A DNA stretch of 64,000 nt from Arthrobacter sp. CJ23. Its GTDB lineage: Bacteria > Actinomycetota > Actinomycetes > Actinomycetales > Micrococcaceae. Location: NCBI RefSeq assembly GCF_024741795.1, contig NZ_CP102950.1:3162001-3226000 (forward strand). Direction: 5' to 3'. The notes beneath the pieces are model-generated. The model did no database searches and had not been told where the DNA came from. It saw only the letters and a list, made by a program, of their open reading frames with translations. Of this stretch, positions 17,947-26,857 are shown in pieces. Both the position numbers and the translations under genes were made by a program. Within the stretch, counting starts at the first letter, position 1. Each line of letters starts with the position of its first letter.

Positions 17947-20900
17947 TCGGTGACCTGCTTTCCCCTGGCGCACAGCGGGCAGACGTCCGGGAGCCTGCAG
18001 CCGTGGCCGCCATGGCTGCCCTTGGCCGGGTCATGGCGGGCTTCGAAGGTTCCGGCCGCCATCAGCACGGCGGCCTCGTTGACAAGGTCCTGCGCCCAGT
18101 TGTCCTGGGGATCCAGCGCTTCCTGCTGTTGTATTGCGGGGCTCTTGGTCGAAGTGCCAAGCTGCGCAAGCACAGCGCCTCCCGGGCGGTGGTCCTCCGG
18201 TGCCGGGGAGTGCTCGGGGCCGTTTTCGCCTGCGTCGGCGTCCTTGAAGGCGCCCTGGAGCACCGCAGCCTGGTAAGCGCCCAACTGTGGGTGGCGGGCC
18301 ACTTCGGCTTTGCCGGGCTGGTGCTTGCCTGTCTTGAGGTCCACGATCACCAGCCTGCCCGCGGCGTCGATCTCCAGGCGGTCCACCTGGCCGCGGAGCA
18401 CGGCATGGCGCGTGGCGTCCACCTCAGCAGAGTCTTCCGGGCCGCGTTCCTGTCCGTCCAGCGGCCCGCCCAGCCGGACATCCGGCAGTGCTACCTCGAA
18501 GTCGTGTTCAACGCCGAGCAGGCTCCTGCCCTCGCTGCGCATCAGCAGGACGTACTGGGCCAGTTTGCGGACCATCAGTTCGGCCCGACGGAAGTCCAGT
18601 TTGCCTTCCCAGTTGTCCTTCATGCCCAATGAGGGCCAGCGGCGCACCAGCTCGGCCACGTACTCGGAACCGGAAGCATCGGGCAGCTCCTGGGCGATCC
18701 CGTGCACCAGCGTGCCCAGGCTCCGGGCAAAATCCGTGGCGGCTTCGCCGCCGGCGGCCTGCACGAACCAGTCCAGCGGAGACTTGTGCACAGACTCCAC
18801 CTTCGACGGTGAAACGAAGACCGTCCCACCGGCAGGCACAACGGGTTCGCTGCTGCTGAGCGGAGCCAGTCCCCACCAGGAGTCAGGGTGGGCGCCCGGC
18901 ACCGGGTGGGCTTCGGTGGCCAACCGGGCCAGCACCCGGGCGGCTTCCTTGGCTTCCGGTGACGCCCCGGCGCTCCCTGCACCATCAGCGTCCCCGGCGG
19001 ATGCGCCGGAGATACCCAGCTGGACGCTTTGCCGGAGCTCGGCCACAAGTGCGCGCAGCGTCAGGGGGCGGTCCACCGGGGTGAAGTCACGCAGGTACGT
19101 GTCCGGGGGCAGGGGTGCCGCGTAGTCGAGGAAGGCTGAGGGCTGCTCGTCCTCGGAGGAAACAGCGGTGCAGATCAGCACGTCGCGTGCCCGCGAGACG
19201 GCCGTGGAGAAACTCCGGAGCTCGTCGTAGCGGATGTCCCGGAGCCGGCTCTGGGGGCCACGTTGCAGGGCATGCTCCACGCCATGTTCAACGGCGTCGG
19301 CGAACAGTGTGCTGCCCAGCAGCTCGCCACGGAGCCGGGTGTTGGGCCATACGCCTTCCTGAAGTCCGGCGACAACCACCATGGGCCATTCACGCCCGGC
19401 CGCGCTGGCCGGGGTCATGAGTTCCACGGACTCTTCCAGCTGGGCCCGGGCAGCAAGCGTGTCCATGGGCAGTTCCTGGCTCAGCAGATACTCGAGGAAC
19501 TGCTCGGGACCGGCGCCGGGGAGCTGGTCCACGAAGCGCTCTGCCGTGTAGAACAAGGCCATCATGGCGTCCAGGTCACGGTCCGCACGGGAGCCGGCAG
19601 CCCCGCCGTCGAGGGCTGCTTCTGCCCAACGGGAGGACAGGCCGGTGGCCTGCCACAGGGCCCAGAGCACGGTTTCGGCATTGGCTCCGGCCGCGGCGGC
19701 CGCGGCCTGGCCGGCCTGGATCATGCGGGCGAGCCTGCGCGCCGAGCTGCCCTCCACGCCCAGCGTGGCGAGCGCCCCGGGTTCAAGCAGTGCCTCGACC
19801 AGGAGGGCGTCGCTTGAGCGTCCGCCGCCGCCGAGGAGCTCCTCGCGGCGCAGGGATTGCCGCAGCCTGCGCAGCTCGATGGCGGTGGCCCCGCCGATGC
19901 GGGACGTCAGCAGCGACACCGCAGCTTCAGGCGTGAGCAGCTCCTGGTCCAGCACGACGCCGAAGATCTCCAGGAGGGGGCGCACGGCGACTTCGTCGCG
20001 GACGGCGGTGTCGGCCACGGGAACGCGGACCGGGATGCCCTGGCCCACGAGGTACCTCTGCAGCTGGGCGATCTGGCCGCCGTTGCGCACGATCACGGCG
20101 ATGTCGCCGAATTCCCGGTCCTCGTGGAGCTGGGCTTCGAGGATGCGCTGGGCGACGTAGCGGAGTTCATGGACCGGGGAGGGCAGGACGTGGCCTTCCA
20201 CGCGCCCTTCCGGCGTGGACGGACCGTTGTCCGGCTGCGGCGCTCCCGCGCGAGGAGCCTGTGTGCCTTCCTCCGGCTGTTCCAGGCGGCGGGCCAGCTG
20301 GCCGCCGGAGCGTTGGGAGATACGGGCGGCCACGCGCGTCCAGGCTTCGGCCACCAAGGGCCGGTGCCGGTGTGTCTGCCAGAGCGGCAGTTCGCGTACC
20401 GCGGGCCCGCCAGCGCGGAGCAGGCCCGGGAGTTCGGCGACCAGATCGGGGCGGGCACCGCGGAAGCCCTGCACCACGGTGTCCGGCGAGGATGCCACCA
20501 GGACGTCCTTGCCCTCGGCGATGTCCGCAAGGAGCTCGAAGACGGCCGGGTTGGCCTCCTGGATGTCATCCACCAGGATCAGCTGCAGTCGTTCCCGTTC
20601 CGCAGCCAGGAAGCCCGGGGAGTCCTGGAAGATCTGGCGTGCCGCCGTGATGATGCCGGCGGGGTCGAAGGCTTCCGGCATGCGTAAGTCCAGGACATCG
20701 CGGTACTCGGCGTAGAGCTCGGCCGCGGCCATCCAGTCGGGGCGGCCGCATTCATAGGCCAGGCCTACGAGGTCATCGGAGGTGCGTCCGGATTCGATGA
20801 TGCGGTCAAAGAGCTGGCGGACCTCATCCCTGAAGCCGCGCGTAGGGAGTGCTGCCGAGAGTTCCTCCGGCCAGGGAAGTTTAGAGCCGGGGACGGAATG

Positions 20901-21359
20901 CCCGTCCAGCAGCTCCTTGATGATGAGGTCCTGTTCCGGGCCGGACAGCAGCTTGGGCTGGCGCTGCAGCGGCAAGACGCCCTCCGCCTTGGCCCGCCGG
21001 ATCAGATCGAAGGCATACGAGGCCCACGTCCGTGCCGGTGTGGTGCTCAGGCTCCGGTCCAGCCGGCCCGTGAACGCGTCCCGCAGGGCGTCCGCGGCGT
21101 GCCGGCCCGGGGCCAGGATCAGGATCCGTTCGGGATCCACGGAGTCCTGCTGAACGCGCCGGACCGCGGCTTCCACGAGCACCGTGGACTTGCCGGTACC
21201 CGGCGCGCCAGGCACCAGCACAGGACCCGATCCCTGCCGGAGTTCGACGACGGCGAGCTGGTCAGGCGAAAGGACCGGCGCCGCATGGTGGTTTCCACGC
21301 GGAGGGAGCAGACGAAGCCCACCCGGGGCTTGGCGTGTTTTCGAGGCTGGAGCGGTCAC
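17943..21359 (-). CDS. adnA: AdnA-like helicase-nuclease subunit
   Basis: A 1138-residue partner of AdnB. Walker A is GAPGTGKST (51-59), and the helicase core includes VDDIQEANPAVFELL (Asp-Asp rather than Asp-Glu) near residue 270. The C-terminal PD-(D/E)XK nuclease carries GQVDRLEIDAAGRLVIVDLKTGKH. The last 20 residues contain CRLPDVCPLC, three cysteines placed like those of an AddB/Cas4-type iron-sulfur staple. The expected fourth, earlier cysteine is Ser in HKSPLDWF. The start ATG 21359 overlaps the upstream ATL gene stop (ATGA). Confidence 0.9.
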   Translation of the reverse strand: MTAPASKTRQAPGGLRLLPPRGNHHAAPVLSPDQLAVVELRQGSGPVLVPGAPGTGKSTVLVEAAVRRVQQDSVDPERILILAPGRHAADALRDAFTGRLDRSLSTTPARTWASYAFDLIRRAKAEGVLPLQRQPKLLSGPEQDLIIKELLDGHSVPGSKLPWPEELSAALPTRGFRDEVRQLFDRIIESGRTSDDLVGLAYECGRPDWMAAAELYAEYRDVLDLRMPEAFDPAGIITAARQIFQDSPGFLAAERERLQLILVDDIQEANPAVFELLADIAEGKDVLVASSPDTVVQGFRGARPDLVAELPGLLRAGGPAVRELPLWQTHRHRPLVAEAWTRVAARISQRSGGQLARRLEQPEEGTQAPRAGAPQPDNGPSTPEGRVEGHVLPSPVHELRYVAQRILEAQLHEDREFGDIAVIVRNGGQIAQLQRYLVGQGIPVRVPVADTAVRDEVAVRPLLEIFGVVLDQELLTPEAAVSLLTSRIGGATAIELRRLRQSLRREELLGGGGRSSDALLVEALLEPGALATLGVEGSSARRLARMIQAGQAAAAAAGANAETVLWALWQATGLSSRWAEAALDGGAAGSRADRDLDAMMALFYTAERFVDQLPGAGPEQFLEYLLSQELPMDTLAARAQLEESVELMTPASAAGREWPMVVVAGLQEGVWPNTRLRGELLGSTLFADAVEHGVEHALQRGPQSRLRDIRYDELRSFSTAVSRARDVLICTAVSSEDEQPSAFLDYAAPLPPDTYLRDFTPVDRPLTLRALVAELRQSVQLGISGASAGDADGAGSAGASPEAKEAARVLARLATEAHPVPGAHPDSWWGLAPLSSSEPVVPAGGTVFVSPSKVESVHKSPLDWFVQAAGGEAATDFARSLGTLVHGIAQELPDASGSEYVAELVRRWPSLGMKDNWEGKLDFRRAELMVRKLAQYVLLMRSEGRSLLGVEHDFEVALPDVRLGGPLDGQERGPEDSAEVDATRHAVLRGQVDRLEIDAAGRLVIVDLKTGKHQPGKAEVARHPQLGAYQAAVLQGAFKDADAGENGPEHSPAPEDHRPGGAVLAQLGTSTKSPAIQQQEALDPQDNWAQDLVNEAAVLMAAGTFEARHDPAKGSHGGHGCRLPDVCPLCARGKQVTE

Positions 21360-21772
21360 ACAGTCATTTCATCATCGGGCACCGACAATTTATGAAGCTG
21401 ACGGTCCAACTGGTCCGAGATCACATCAATACTGTCGAAATCGGCGTCTTCAGGGGCCCAGCGGGCCAGCGTCAGGTCAACGCGCCAGCGGCCCTCGCCC
21501 GTGCGCGAAAACGCCTCGTAGGCGCCATGCAGGGGCGTGGATTCCGCGAGGTAGTGCCGCAGTGCCTCCGCCTCGTGCCCGGGAGGCGCCTCACCGCTGG
21601 CCCGCAGGACGCGCCACCAGGGCACGGAACTTCCGTAGTGGCTCATGACCGAGCCCACCTGGCGGGGTCCTCCGGCACCGAGCAATTCGGCGACGTCCCC
21701 GTAGGACACCGCAGCGCCTGGCGGGATGAGGTCCACCAGCGCAAGCACCGCCGTCACATACTCCATCCGCAT
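21356..21772 (-). CDS. Alkyltransferase-like (ATL/MGMT-family) DNA lesion-binding protein
   Basis: A 138-residue member of the O6-alkylguanine-DNA alkyltransferase family. The active-site PCHR of true MGMT is replaced by PWWRV (VPWWRVLRASGE), so the acceptor Cys is absent and the protein should bind, not repair, O6-alkylguanine. The helix-turn-helix YGDVAELLGAGGPRQVGSVM is conserved. ATG 21772 follows a TACGCT box (21784-21779) by 6 nt, suggesting a leaderless transcript that also carries adnA and adnB. ATL proteins elsewhere hand lesions to nucleotide excision repair; the link to end resection here is inferred from the operon. Confidence 0.9.
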   Translation of the reverse strand: MRMEYVTAVLALVDLIPPGAAVSYGDVAELLGAGGPRQVGSVMSHYGSSVPWWRVLRASGEAPPGHEAEALRHYLAESTPLHGAYEAFSRTGEGRWRVDLTLARWAPEDADFDSIDVISDQLDRQLHKLSVPDDEMTV

Positions 21773-21888
21773 GGAACCAGCGTATCGGCTGGCACCGCAG
21801 CCCCGCCGCCGGACGTCCCGGTGCCGCGTGCGTCACAGCCGATGGCGTGGCGGCCAATACTGTCGGAGGCAGCCGGTAGCGTTGTGGC

Positions 21889-22599
21889 ATGAGTTCCTGG
21901 AACACCCTCCCCCGCGCAGCGTTCGACCTCGAAACCACCGGACGCAACTCCCGCTCGGCACGGATCGTCACCGCCTCCGTCACGGTGGTGGACGCCCACG
22001 GCGATGTCATCGAAGCCCACGAATGGCTGGCCGATCCCGGCGTCGAGATCCCCGTGGACGCCAGCGATGTCCACGGCGTGACCACCGAGAAGGCACGTGC
22101 CGAGGGCCGTCCCGCGGCCGAGGTCACGCGAGAGCTCGCGGCTGTCCTGCAGAGGCTGTTCGACACCCAGGTCCCGGTGATCGCCTTCAACGCCAGCTAC
22201 GACTTCACCGTCCTGGCGGCAGAATCCGCCCGTTACGGAGTGCCGCAGCTGAGCCGCTTCCCCGTGCTGGATCCCTACATCATGAACAAGCAGGTGGACC
22301 GCTACCGCAAGGGAAAGCGCACACTGACCGCGCTGTGCGAGGAATACGGCGTGGACCTGGACAACGCCCACACCTCCGGCGCCGATGCCCTGGCCACACT
22401 GCGCGTCCTGGACGCCATGGCAGGCAAGTTCCCCAAGCTGCAGATGCCGGCGGCCAAACTCCACCAGCTGCAGGTTGACTGGGCGGCTTCGCAGGCTGCC
22501 GACTTCCAGCAGTACTTGCGCCGGAGCAAGCCGGCGGCCATCGTCGAGGGCGAATGGCCGGTTCTTCCGCCGGAAGATGCGGGACGCAACGACTTCTAG
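21889..22599 (+). CDS. DnaQ-like DEDDh 3'-5' exonuclease
   Basis: A 236-residue exonuclease of the DNA polymerase III epsilon superfamily. ExoI is FDLETTGRNS, ExoII is NASYDFTVL and ExoIII is HTSGAD, giving the DEDDh set of acidic residues and His. No polymerase or UvrC-like domain is attached, so it is a free-standing nuclease that could act in proofreading, repair or RNA turnover. A TAGCGT box at 21877-21882 lies 6 nt before ATG 21889, the leaderless pattern. It is divergent from the ATL-adnAB operon across 116 nt. Confidence 0.9.
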   Translation: MSSWNTLPRAAFDLETTGRNSRSARIVTASVTVVDAHGDVIEAHEWLADPGVEIPVDASDVHGVTTEKARAEGRPAAEVTRELAAVLQRLFDTQVPVIAFNASYDFTVLAAESARYGVPQLSRFPVLDPYIMNKQVDRYRKGKRTLTALCEEYGVDLDNAHTSGADALATLRVLDAMAGKFPKLQMPAAKLHQLQVDWAASQAADFQQYLRRSKPAAIVEGEWPVLPPEDAGRNDF

Positions 22600-22750
22600 T
22601 CCAGAACACGCCTTTTCTGCGACGTATCTCACACCCCGCGTGAAAAGCGCAGGTGACGCGCCGCTCAGGCGAGGATTTCGGCCACGTACCGCCCGCCGAC
22701 ACTCACAGCCCGGTTACCACGAATTTTGCGCGCATTGTTCGGTCGGTCCG

Positions 22751-22769
22751 AGGAATGCCACTCATTCCT
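22751..22769. repeat. Inverted repeat upstream of amino acid ABC operon
   Basis: Arms AGGAATG and CATTCCT are separated by 5 nt. It lies in the 311-nt gap 22600-22910 ahead of the ABC transporter genes and could be an operator. Nearby, an AT-rich patch CATAATTAAG (22799-22808) may belong to the promoter. I see nothing else recognisable in this gap. Confidence 0.4.
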
Positions 22770-22910
22770 TCGACTCACCGGGCAATTCCGGCCTGGTGAC
22801 ATAATTAAGTTCGCGGGTTGAAGTCTGATAGGGCAGCCAGCACGACTCACTGCCAATGTTCCCCGCCACTGCGATACGTCTTCGTGACCCTCTATGAAAG
22901 TGATTGCTTG

Positions 22911-23861
22911 ATGAAAATCAAAGCCCTGAAGTGGCTCTCTGCCGTTCCCGTGGCCGCGGCCCTGGTTGTTTCCCTGGCCGCCTGCGGCGGCGGCGCCGCC
23001 AGCACCGGCAGTTCCTCGCCGACGAACGCGCTTGAGGGCAGCGACCAGCAGACGCTGGACAAGTACACCACCGCGGATGTCACTGCACTGGACAAGATCG
23101 ACAAGTCCAAGCTTGGCCTGATCACCGACGGAACCATCCGGGTCGGCACCCTCTCGGACGCCAAGCCCAACATCTACCTTGACAGCGCCACCGGTGAATT
23201 TACCGGTTACGACAACGAGCTCCTGAAGGCAGTCGCTGCAAAGCTGGGCCTCAAGGTCGAGTTCGTTTCCACCGAGTTCTCCGCACTGCTCGCCCAGGTC
23301 AAGACCAAGCAGTTCGACGTCGGATCCTCCAACATCTCCACGACCGACGCGCGGCGGGAGAACGTAGCCTTCACCAACGGCTACGACTTCGGCTACCTTG
23401 CCGTCGTGGCCAAGACCGATGGCAAGGCCAAGACCTTCGCCGACCTCAAGGAGGGCGTGCGGATCGGCGTAGTCCAGGGCACCGTCCAGGACGACTACGT
23501 CACCAACACCCTCAAGCTCGAGCCCGTGCGGTTCCCGGATTACAACACCGTCTACGCGAACGTGAAGAATGGCCAGATCGACGCCTGGGTTGCTCCGACC
23601 CAGCAGGCCACAGGCCAGGTCAAGGAGGGCGACGGCACCGCCATCACCGACAAGATCGTTGCCTCGCAGAACTTCGCTGCCTGGGCCGTGAACAAGAGCA
23701 ACCAGCCGCTTGTTGATGCCCTCAACGCCGGTCTCGACGCCGTGATCGCTGACGGTACCTGGACCAAGCTCACCGTCAAGTGGCTTGACCGCCCGACGGC
23801 GGACCTGCAGCTTCCCGGTGGCTGGAAGCCGGGCAGCAAGGCCGTCAAGGTCGCGCAGTAA
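22911..23861 (+). CDS. Polar amino acid ABC transporter, substrate-binding lipoprotein
   Basis: A 316-residue family 3 solute-binding protein. The signal peptide MKIKALKWLSAVPVAAAL ends in the lipobox LAAC, so the mature protein is lipid-anchored outside the membrane. The binding fold shows GTIRVGTLSDAKPNIY, FTGYDNELLKAVAAKLG and the QFDVGSSNISTTDAR hinge stretch typical of glutamate/glutamine/polar amino acid binders. ATG 22911 is chosen because it begins the signal peptide. First gene of a three-gene importer operon, 18 nt before the permease gene. The ligand cannot be settled from sequence alone. Confidence 0.93.
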   Translation: MKIKALKWLSAVPVAAALVVSLAACGGGAASTGSSSPTNALEGSDQQTLDKYTTADVTALDKIDKSKLGLITDGTIRVGTLSDAKPNIYLDSATGEFTGYDNELLKAVAAKLGLKVEFVSTEFSALLAQVKTKQFDVGSSNISTTDARRENVAFTNGYDFGYLAVVAKTDGKAKTFADLKEGVRIGVVQGTVQDDYVTNTLKLEPVRFPDYNTVYANVKNGQIDAWVAPTQQATGQVKEGDGTAITDKIVASQNFAAWAVNKSNQPLVDALNAGLDAVIADGTWTKLTVKWLDRPTADLQLPGGWKPGSKAVKVAQ

Positions 23862-23879
23862 GCTGCTGACGGACGCCAT

Positions 23880-24644
23880 ATGGATCTCCTGACACAACTC
23901 AGCGACACATTCCTCGACTGGAAGTCGATCGTCGCGGTACTGCCGGCCATGTTCTCGGTCGGCCTGCGCAACACCCTGGTGCTTGCGGTCGCATCCGGCG
24001 TGATCGGTTCATTCCTTGGGATCGTGCTGGCCCTGATGGGCATTTCGCGAAATCCTGTGGCGCGCTGGGCTGCCCGGGTGTACACGGATATCTTCCGTGG
24101 ACTCCCGGCGGTCCTGACCATCCTCGTCATCGGTCTGGGCTTCGGCCCGATCATCCGGGAGCTGACGGGCAGCACGAGCCCGTACCCCATGGGCATTGCC
24201 GCGCTGTCCCTCATGGCAGGCGCTTACATTGGAGAAATCTTCCGCGCCGGCATCCAGAGCGTGGACAAGGGGCAGCTTGAGGCCTCACGGGCCCTGGGCT
24301 TCGGCTACGGTCCGTCCATGCGGCTTGTTGTGGTCCCACAGGGTATCCGCCGTGTACTGCCTGCCCTGGTGAACCAGTTCATTGCGCTCATCAAGGAATC
24401 GTCGTTGGTGTTCGTCCTGGGCCTGACCGCCGTGGAGCGCGAAATCTTCCAGATCGGCAAGGATGCCGCCGCAAACAGCGGCAACCTGTCGGCATACGTA
24501 GCCGCAGCGATCTTCTACCTCGTGCTGACGGTACCGCTCACCCACTTCGTGAACTGGATTGATGCCCGCCTGCGCAGCGGCCGCCCTGAAAAGAAGGAAC
24601 CGGACGAGGCTGCCGCCGTCGTCGGAAAGGGAGCCCAGGCATGA
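23880..24644 (+). CDS. Polar amino acid ABC transporter, permease
   Basis: A 254-residue HisMQ-type permease. Several transmembrane helices are visible, and the EAA loop [30 protein letters not shown] near residue 135-165 contacts the ATPase. Being the only permease gene in the operon, it presumably forms a homodimer. Its stop overlaps the ATPase start (ATGA at 24641-24644), which argues for coupled translation. Confidence 0.94.
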   Translation: MDLLTQLSDTFLDWKSIVAVLPAMFSVGLRNTLVLAVASGVIGSFLGIVLALMGISRNPVARWAARVYTDIFRGLPAVLTILVIGLGFGPIIRELTGSTSPYPMGIAALSLMAGAYIGEIFRAGIQSVDKGQLEASRALGFGYGPSMRLVVVPQGIRRVLPALVNQFIALIKESSLVFVLGLTAVEREIFQIGKDAAANSGNLSAYVAAAIFYLVLTVPLTHFVNWIDARLRSGRPEKKEPDEAAAVVGKGAQA

Positions 24645-25378
24645 GTGAGTTTGCTTCAGGGACGCTGACAGCCAAGAACATCCACCTCTCGTTTGGGCAC
24701 AACCATGTCCTGCGCGGCATCGACCTGCACGTTGAGAAGGGCACCACGGCATCCGTGATCGGTCCGTCCGGTTCGGGCAAGTCGACACTCCTGCGCGTGA
24801 TGAACCGCCTGATCGAACCCCAGCAGGGGGACATCCTCCTGGACGGCCGCTCGGTTCTCAAGGACAACCCGGACGAGTTGCGCCGGCGGATCGGCATGGT
24901 GTTCCAGCAGTTCAACTTGTTCCCGCACAAGACGGTGGCCGAGAATGTCTCCCTGGCGCTGCGCAAACTGCGCGGCCTGTCGAGGGAACAGGCCTACACC
25001 GAGGCCCTGGCACAGCTGGACCTCGTCGGCCTCAAGCACAAGGCGGATGCCAGGCCCAGCAACCTCTCCGGCGGACAGCAGCAGCGTGTGGCGATCGCCC
25101 GCGCACTGGCCATGAAGCCGGAGGTCATGTTCTTCGACGAGGCCACCTCCGCGCTCGACCCCGAGCTCGTGAAGGGCGTCCTGGCGCTCATGGCCGATCT
25201 GGCCAAGGGCGGCATGACCATGGTGGTGGTGACCCATGAGATGGGCTTCTCCCGGAACGTCTCGGACACCGTCACCTTCATGGATGCCGGTGTGGTGGTC
25301 GAGACAGGCGCTCCGGAACAGCTGTTCACGGATCCCCGGACCGACCGCCTGAAGGGCTTCCTTTCGGACGTCCTCTAG
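24641..25378 (+). CDS. Polar amino acid ABC transporter, ATPase
   Basis: A 245-residue GlnQ-type ATPase. Walker A is GPSGSGKST near residue 45, the Q-loop is [11 protein letters not shown], the signature is [15 protein letters not shown], Walker B is [14 protein letters not shown], and the switch His lies in [10 protein letters not shown]. It powers import by the lipoprotein and permease encoded upstream. A bidirectional terminator follows 12 nt after the stop codon. Confidence 0.95.
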   Translation: MSEFASGTLTAKNIHLSFGHNHVLRGIDLHVEKGTTASVIGPSGSGKSTLLRVMNRLIEPQQGDILLDGRSVLKDNPDELRRRIGMVFQQFNLFPHKTVAENVSLALRKLRGLSREQAYTEALAQLDLVGLKHKADARPSNLSGGQQQRVAIARALAMKPEVMFFDEATSALDPELVKGVLALMADLAKGGMTMVVVTHEMGFSRNVSDTVTFMDAGVVVETGAPEQLFTDPRTDRLKGFLSDVL

Positions 25379-25390
25379 GCAGAGCGACAA

Positions 25391-25434
25391 AAAATCCCCG
25401 TCTCCCAGACACTTGTCAGGGAGACGGGGATTTT
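25391..25434. terminator. Bidirectional terminator between ABC operon and hemL
   Basis: Perfect 16-nt arms at 25391-25406 and 25419-25434 surround a 12-nt loop. T-rich tails are present in both directions, so it can end both the plus-strand transporter transcript and the minus-strand heme transcript. Confidence 0.9.
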
Positions 25435-25466
25435 CGTTTGTGTCGGGATAGCGCCCGACGGCGGGA

Positions 25467-26774
25467 CTACGCCTTTGCTGCGGCCGCTGCCTGGGCGGCT
25501 GCCGGCAGGGCCTCGAAGATCCGGTTCATGGCGGCGTCGTCGTGCGCGGCGGACAGGAACCAGGCTTCGAAGACCGATGGGGGCAGGTAGACGCCGGAGT
25601 CCAGCATGGAGTGGAAGAACGGCGCGTAGCGGAAGGATTCTTGGGCTTGGGCGTCGTCGTAGTTGTGCACCCCGTTGGCCGAGGTGCCGAACGCCACGGA
25701 GAACAGGTTGCCGGCGCGCTGGATGGAGTGGTCCACGCCCGCGGCGTCCAGGGCCGAGGAAAGGGCTGCGGACAGTTCCAGGGAGCGGGCGTCCACGAAG
25801 GAGTAGACCTCGGGCGTCGCGTGCGTCAGGGTTGCGACGCCGGCGGCCATGGCTACCGGGTTCCCGGACAGGGTGCCGGCCTGGTAGACCGGGCCGAGCG
25901 GGGCGAGGTAGTCCATGACGTCCGCACGGCCGCCGAGGGCCGCCGTCGGCATTCCGCCGCCGATGACCTTGCCGAAGGTGAGCAGGTCCGGTGCCCAGCC
26001 TTCCTGCCGGCCGGTGAGCCCCCAGTAGCCGGCGTAGCCGGTGCGGAAGCCGGTAAGGACCTCGTCCAGGATGAGCAGCGCGCCGTGTTCCTTGGTGATG
26101 CGGGACAGACCGGCGTTGAAGCCTTCGCCCGGAGTGACCACGCCCATGTTGGCGGGGGCGGCTTCGGTGATGACGGCGGCGATCTTGCTGCCGTGCGCGG
26201 CGAAGGCGGCCTCGACGGCGGCGAGATCGTTGTAGGGAAGCACGAGGGTTTCCGCGGCGGTCGCCTCGGTGACGCCCGCGGAACCCGGCAGGGCGAGGGT
26301 CGCGAGCCCGGAGCCGGCGGCTGCGAGCAGGCCGTCCAGGTGGCCGTGGTAGCAGCCGGCGAACTTGACGATCAGGTTGCGGCCGGTGAAGCCGCGGGCG
26401 AGGCGCACGGCGGTCATGGTGGCCTCGGTGCCCGTGGACACCATGCGCAGGCGCTCGACGGCGGAGACGCGTTCCAGAACCAGGGCGGCAAGATTCGCCT
26501 CATCCGGCGTCGAGGCACCGAAGGACAGGCCGCGGTCCACGGCGGCATGCACGGCCTCGAGCACTGCCGGGTGGGCGTGGCCCAGGAGCGCGGGGCCCCA
26601 GGAGCAGACCAGGTCGACGTATTCCTGGCCATCGGCGTCCGTCAGGTACGGGCCCTTGGCGGAGACCATGAATCTCGGCGTCCCGCCAACGGAACCGAAG
26701 GCACGGACGGGCGAGTTGACGCCACCGGGCATCAGGGTCTGGGCATGGGCGAAGAGGGCATCGGAACGAGTCAT
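25467..26774 (-). CDS. hemL: Glutamate-1-semialdehyde 2,1-aminomutase
   Basis: PLP enzyme making 5-aminolevulinate from glutamate-1-semialdehyde, the step after HemA in the C5 route. It has 435 residues. The PLP lysine is Lys269 in [13 protein letters not shown], the aspartate lies in [11 protein letters not shown], and [15 protein letters not shown] forms the phosphate site. ATG 26774 is chosen: the family N-terminus [21 protein letters not shown] starts there, and a GGGAG-type site lies upstream. It is the last gene of the minus-strand heme run, separated from the LLM gene by a terminator-like stem, so it may also have its own promoter. Confidence 0.96.
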   Translation of the reverse strand: MTRSDALFAHAQTLMPGGVNSPVRAFGSVGGTPRFMVSAKGPYLTDADGQEYVDLVCSWGPALLGHAHPAVLEAVHAAVDRGLSFGASTPDEANLAALVLERVSAVERLRMVSTGTEATMTAVRLARGFTGRNLIVKFAGCYHGHLDGLLAAAGSGLATLALPGSAGVTEATAAETLVLPYNDLAAVEAAFAAHGSKIAAVITEAAPANMGVVTPGEGFNAGLSRITKEHGALLILDEVLTGFRTGYAGYWGLTGRQEGWAPDLLTFGKVIGGGMPTAALGGRADVMDYLAPLGPVYQAGTLSGNPVAMAAGVATLTHATPEVYSFVDARSLELSAALSSALDAAGVDHSIQRAGNLFSVAFGTSANGVHNYDDAQAQESFRYAPFFHSMLDSGVYLPPSVFEAWFLSAAHDDAAMNRIFEALPAAAQAAAAAKA

Positions 26775-26804
26775 GCCCCTATTCTCCCATCCCGCCAGCA
26801 TGCA

Positions 26805-26840
26805 AATCGGCGCCCGCGCCAGGCAGCACGGGCGCCGATT
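26805..26840. terminator. Stem-loop between LLM oxidoreductase gene and hemL
   Basis: Arms AATCGGCGCCCG (26805-26816) and CGGGCGCCGATT (26829-26840) are perfect complements. It lies 18 nt after the stop of the LLM gene on the minus strand. There is only a short T-run, so termination may be partial and allow read-through into hemL. Confidence 0.65.
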
Positions 26841-26857
26841 CGTTCGAAACGCAGAAG

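Noticed and set aside
15325..18276. A very long open frame (983 codons) on the plus strand opposite adnB.
   Set aside because: It is antisense to a clear helicase-nuclease, has no recognisable domain, and long antisense frames are expected in GC-rich coding DNA with strong third-position bias.
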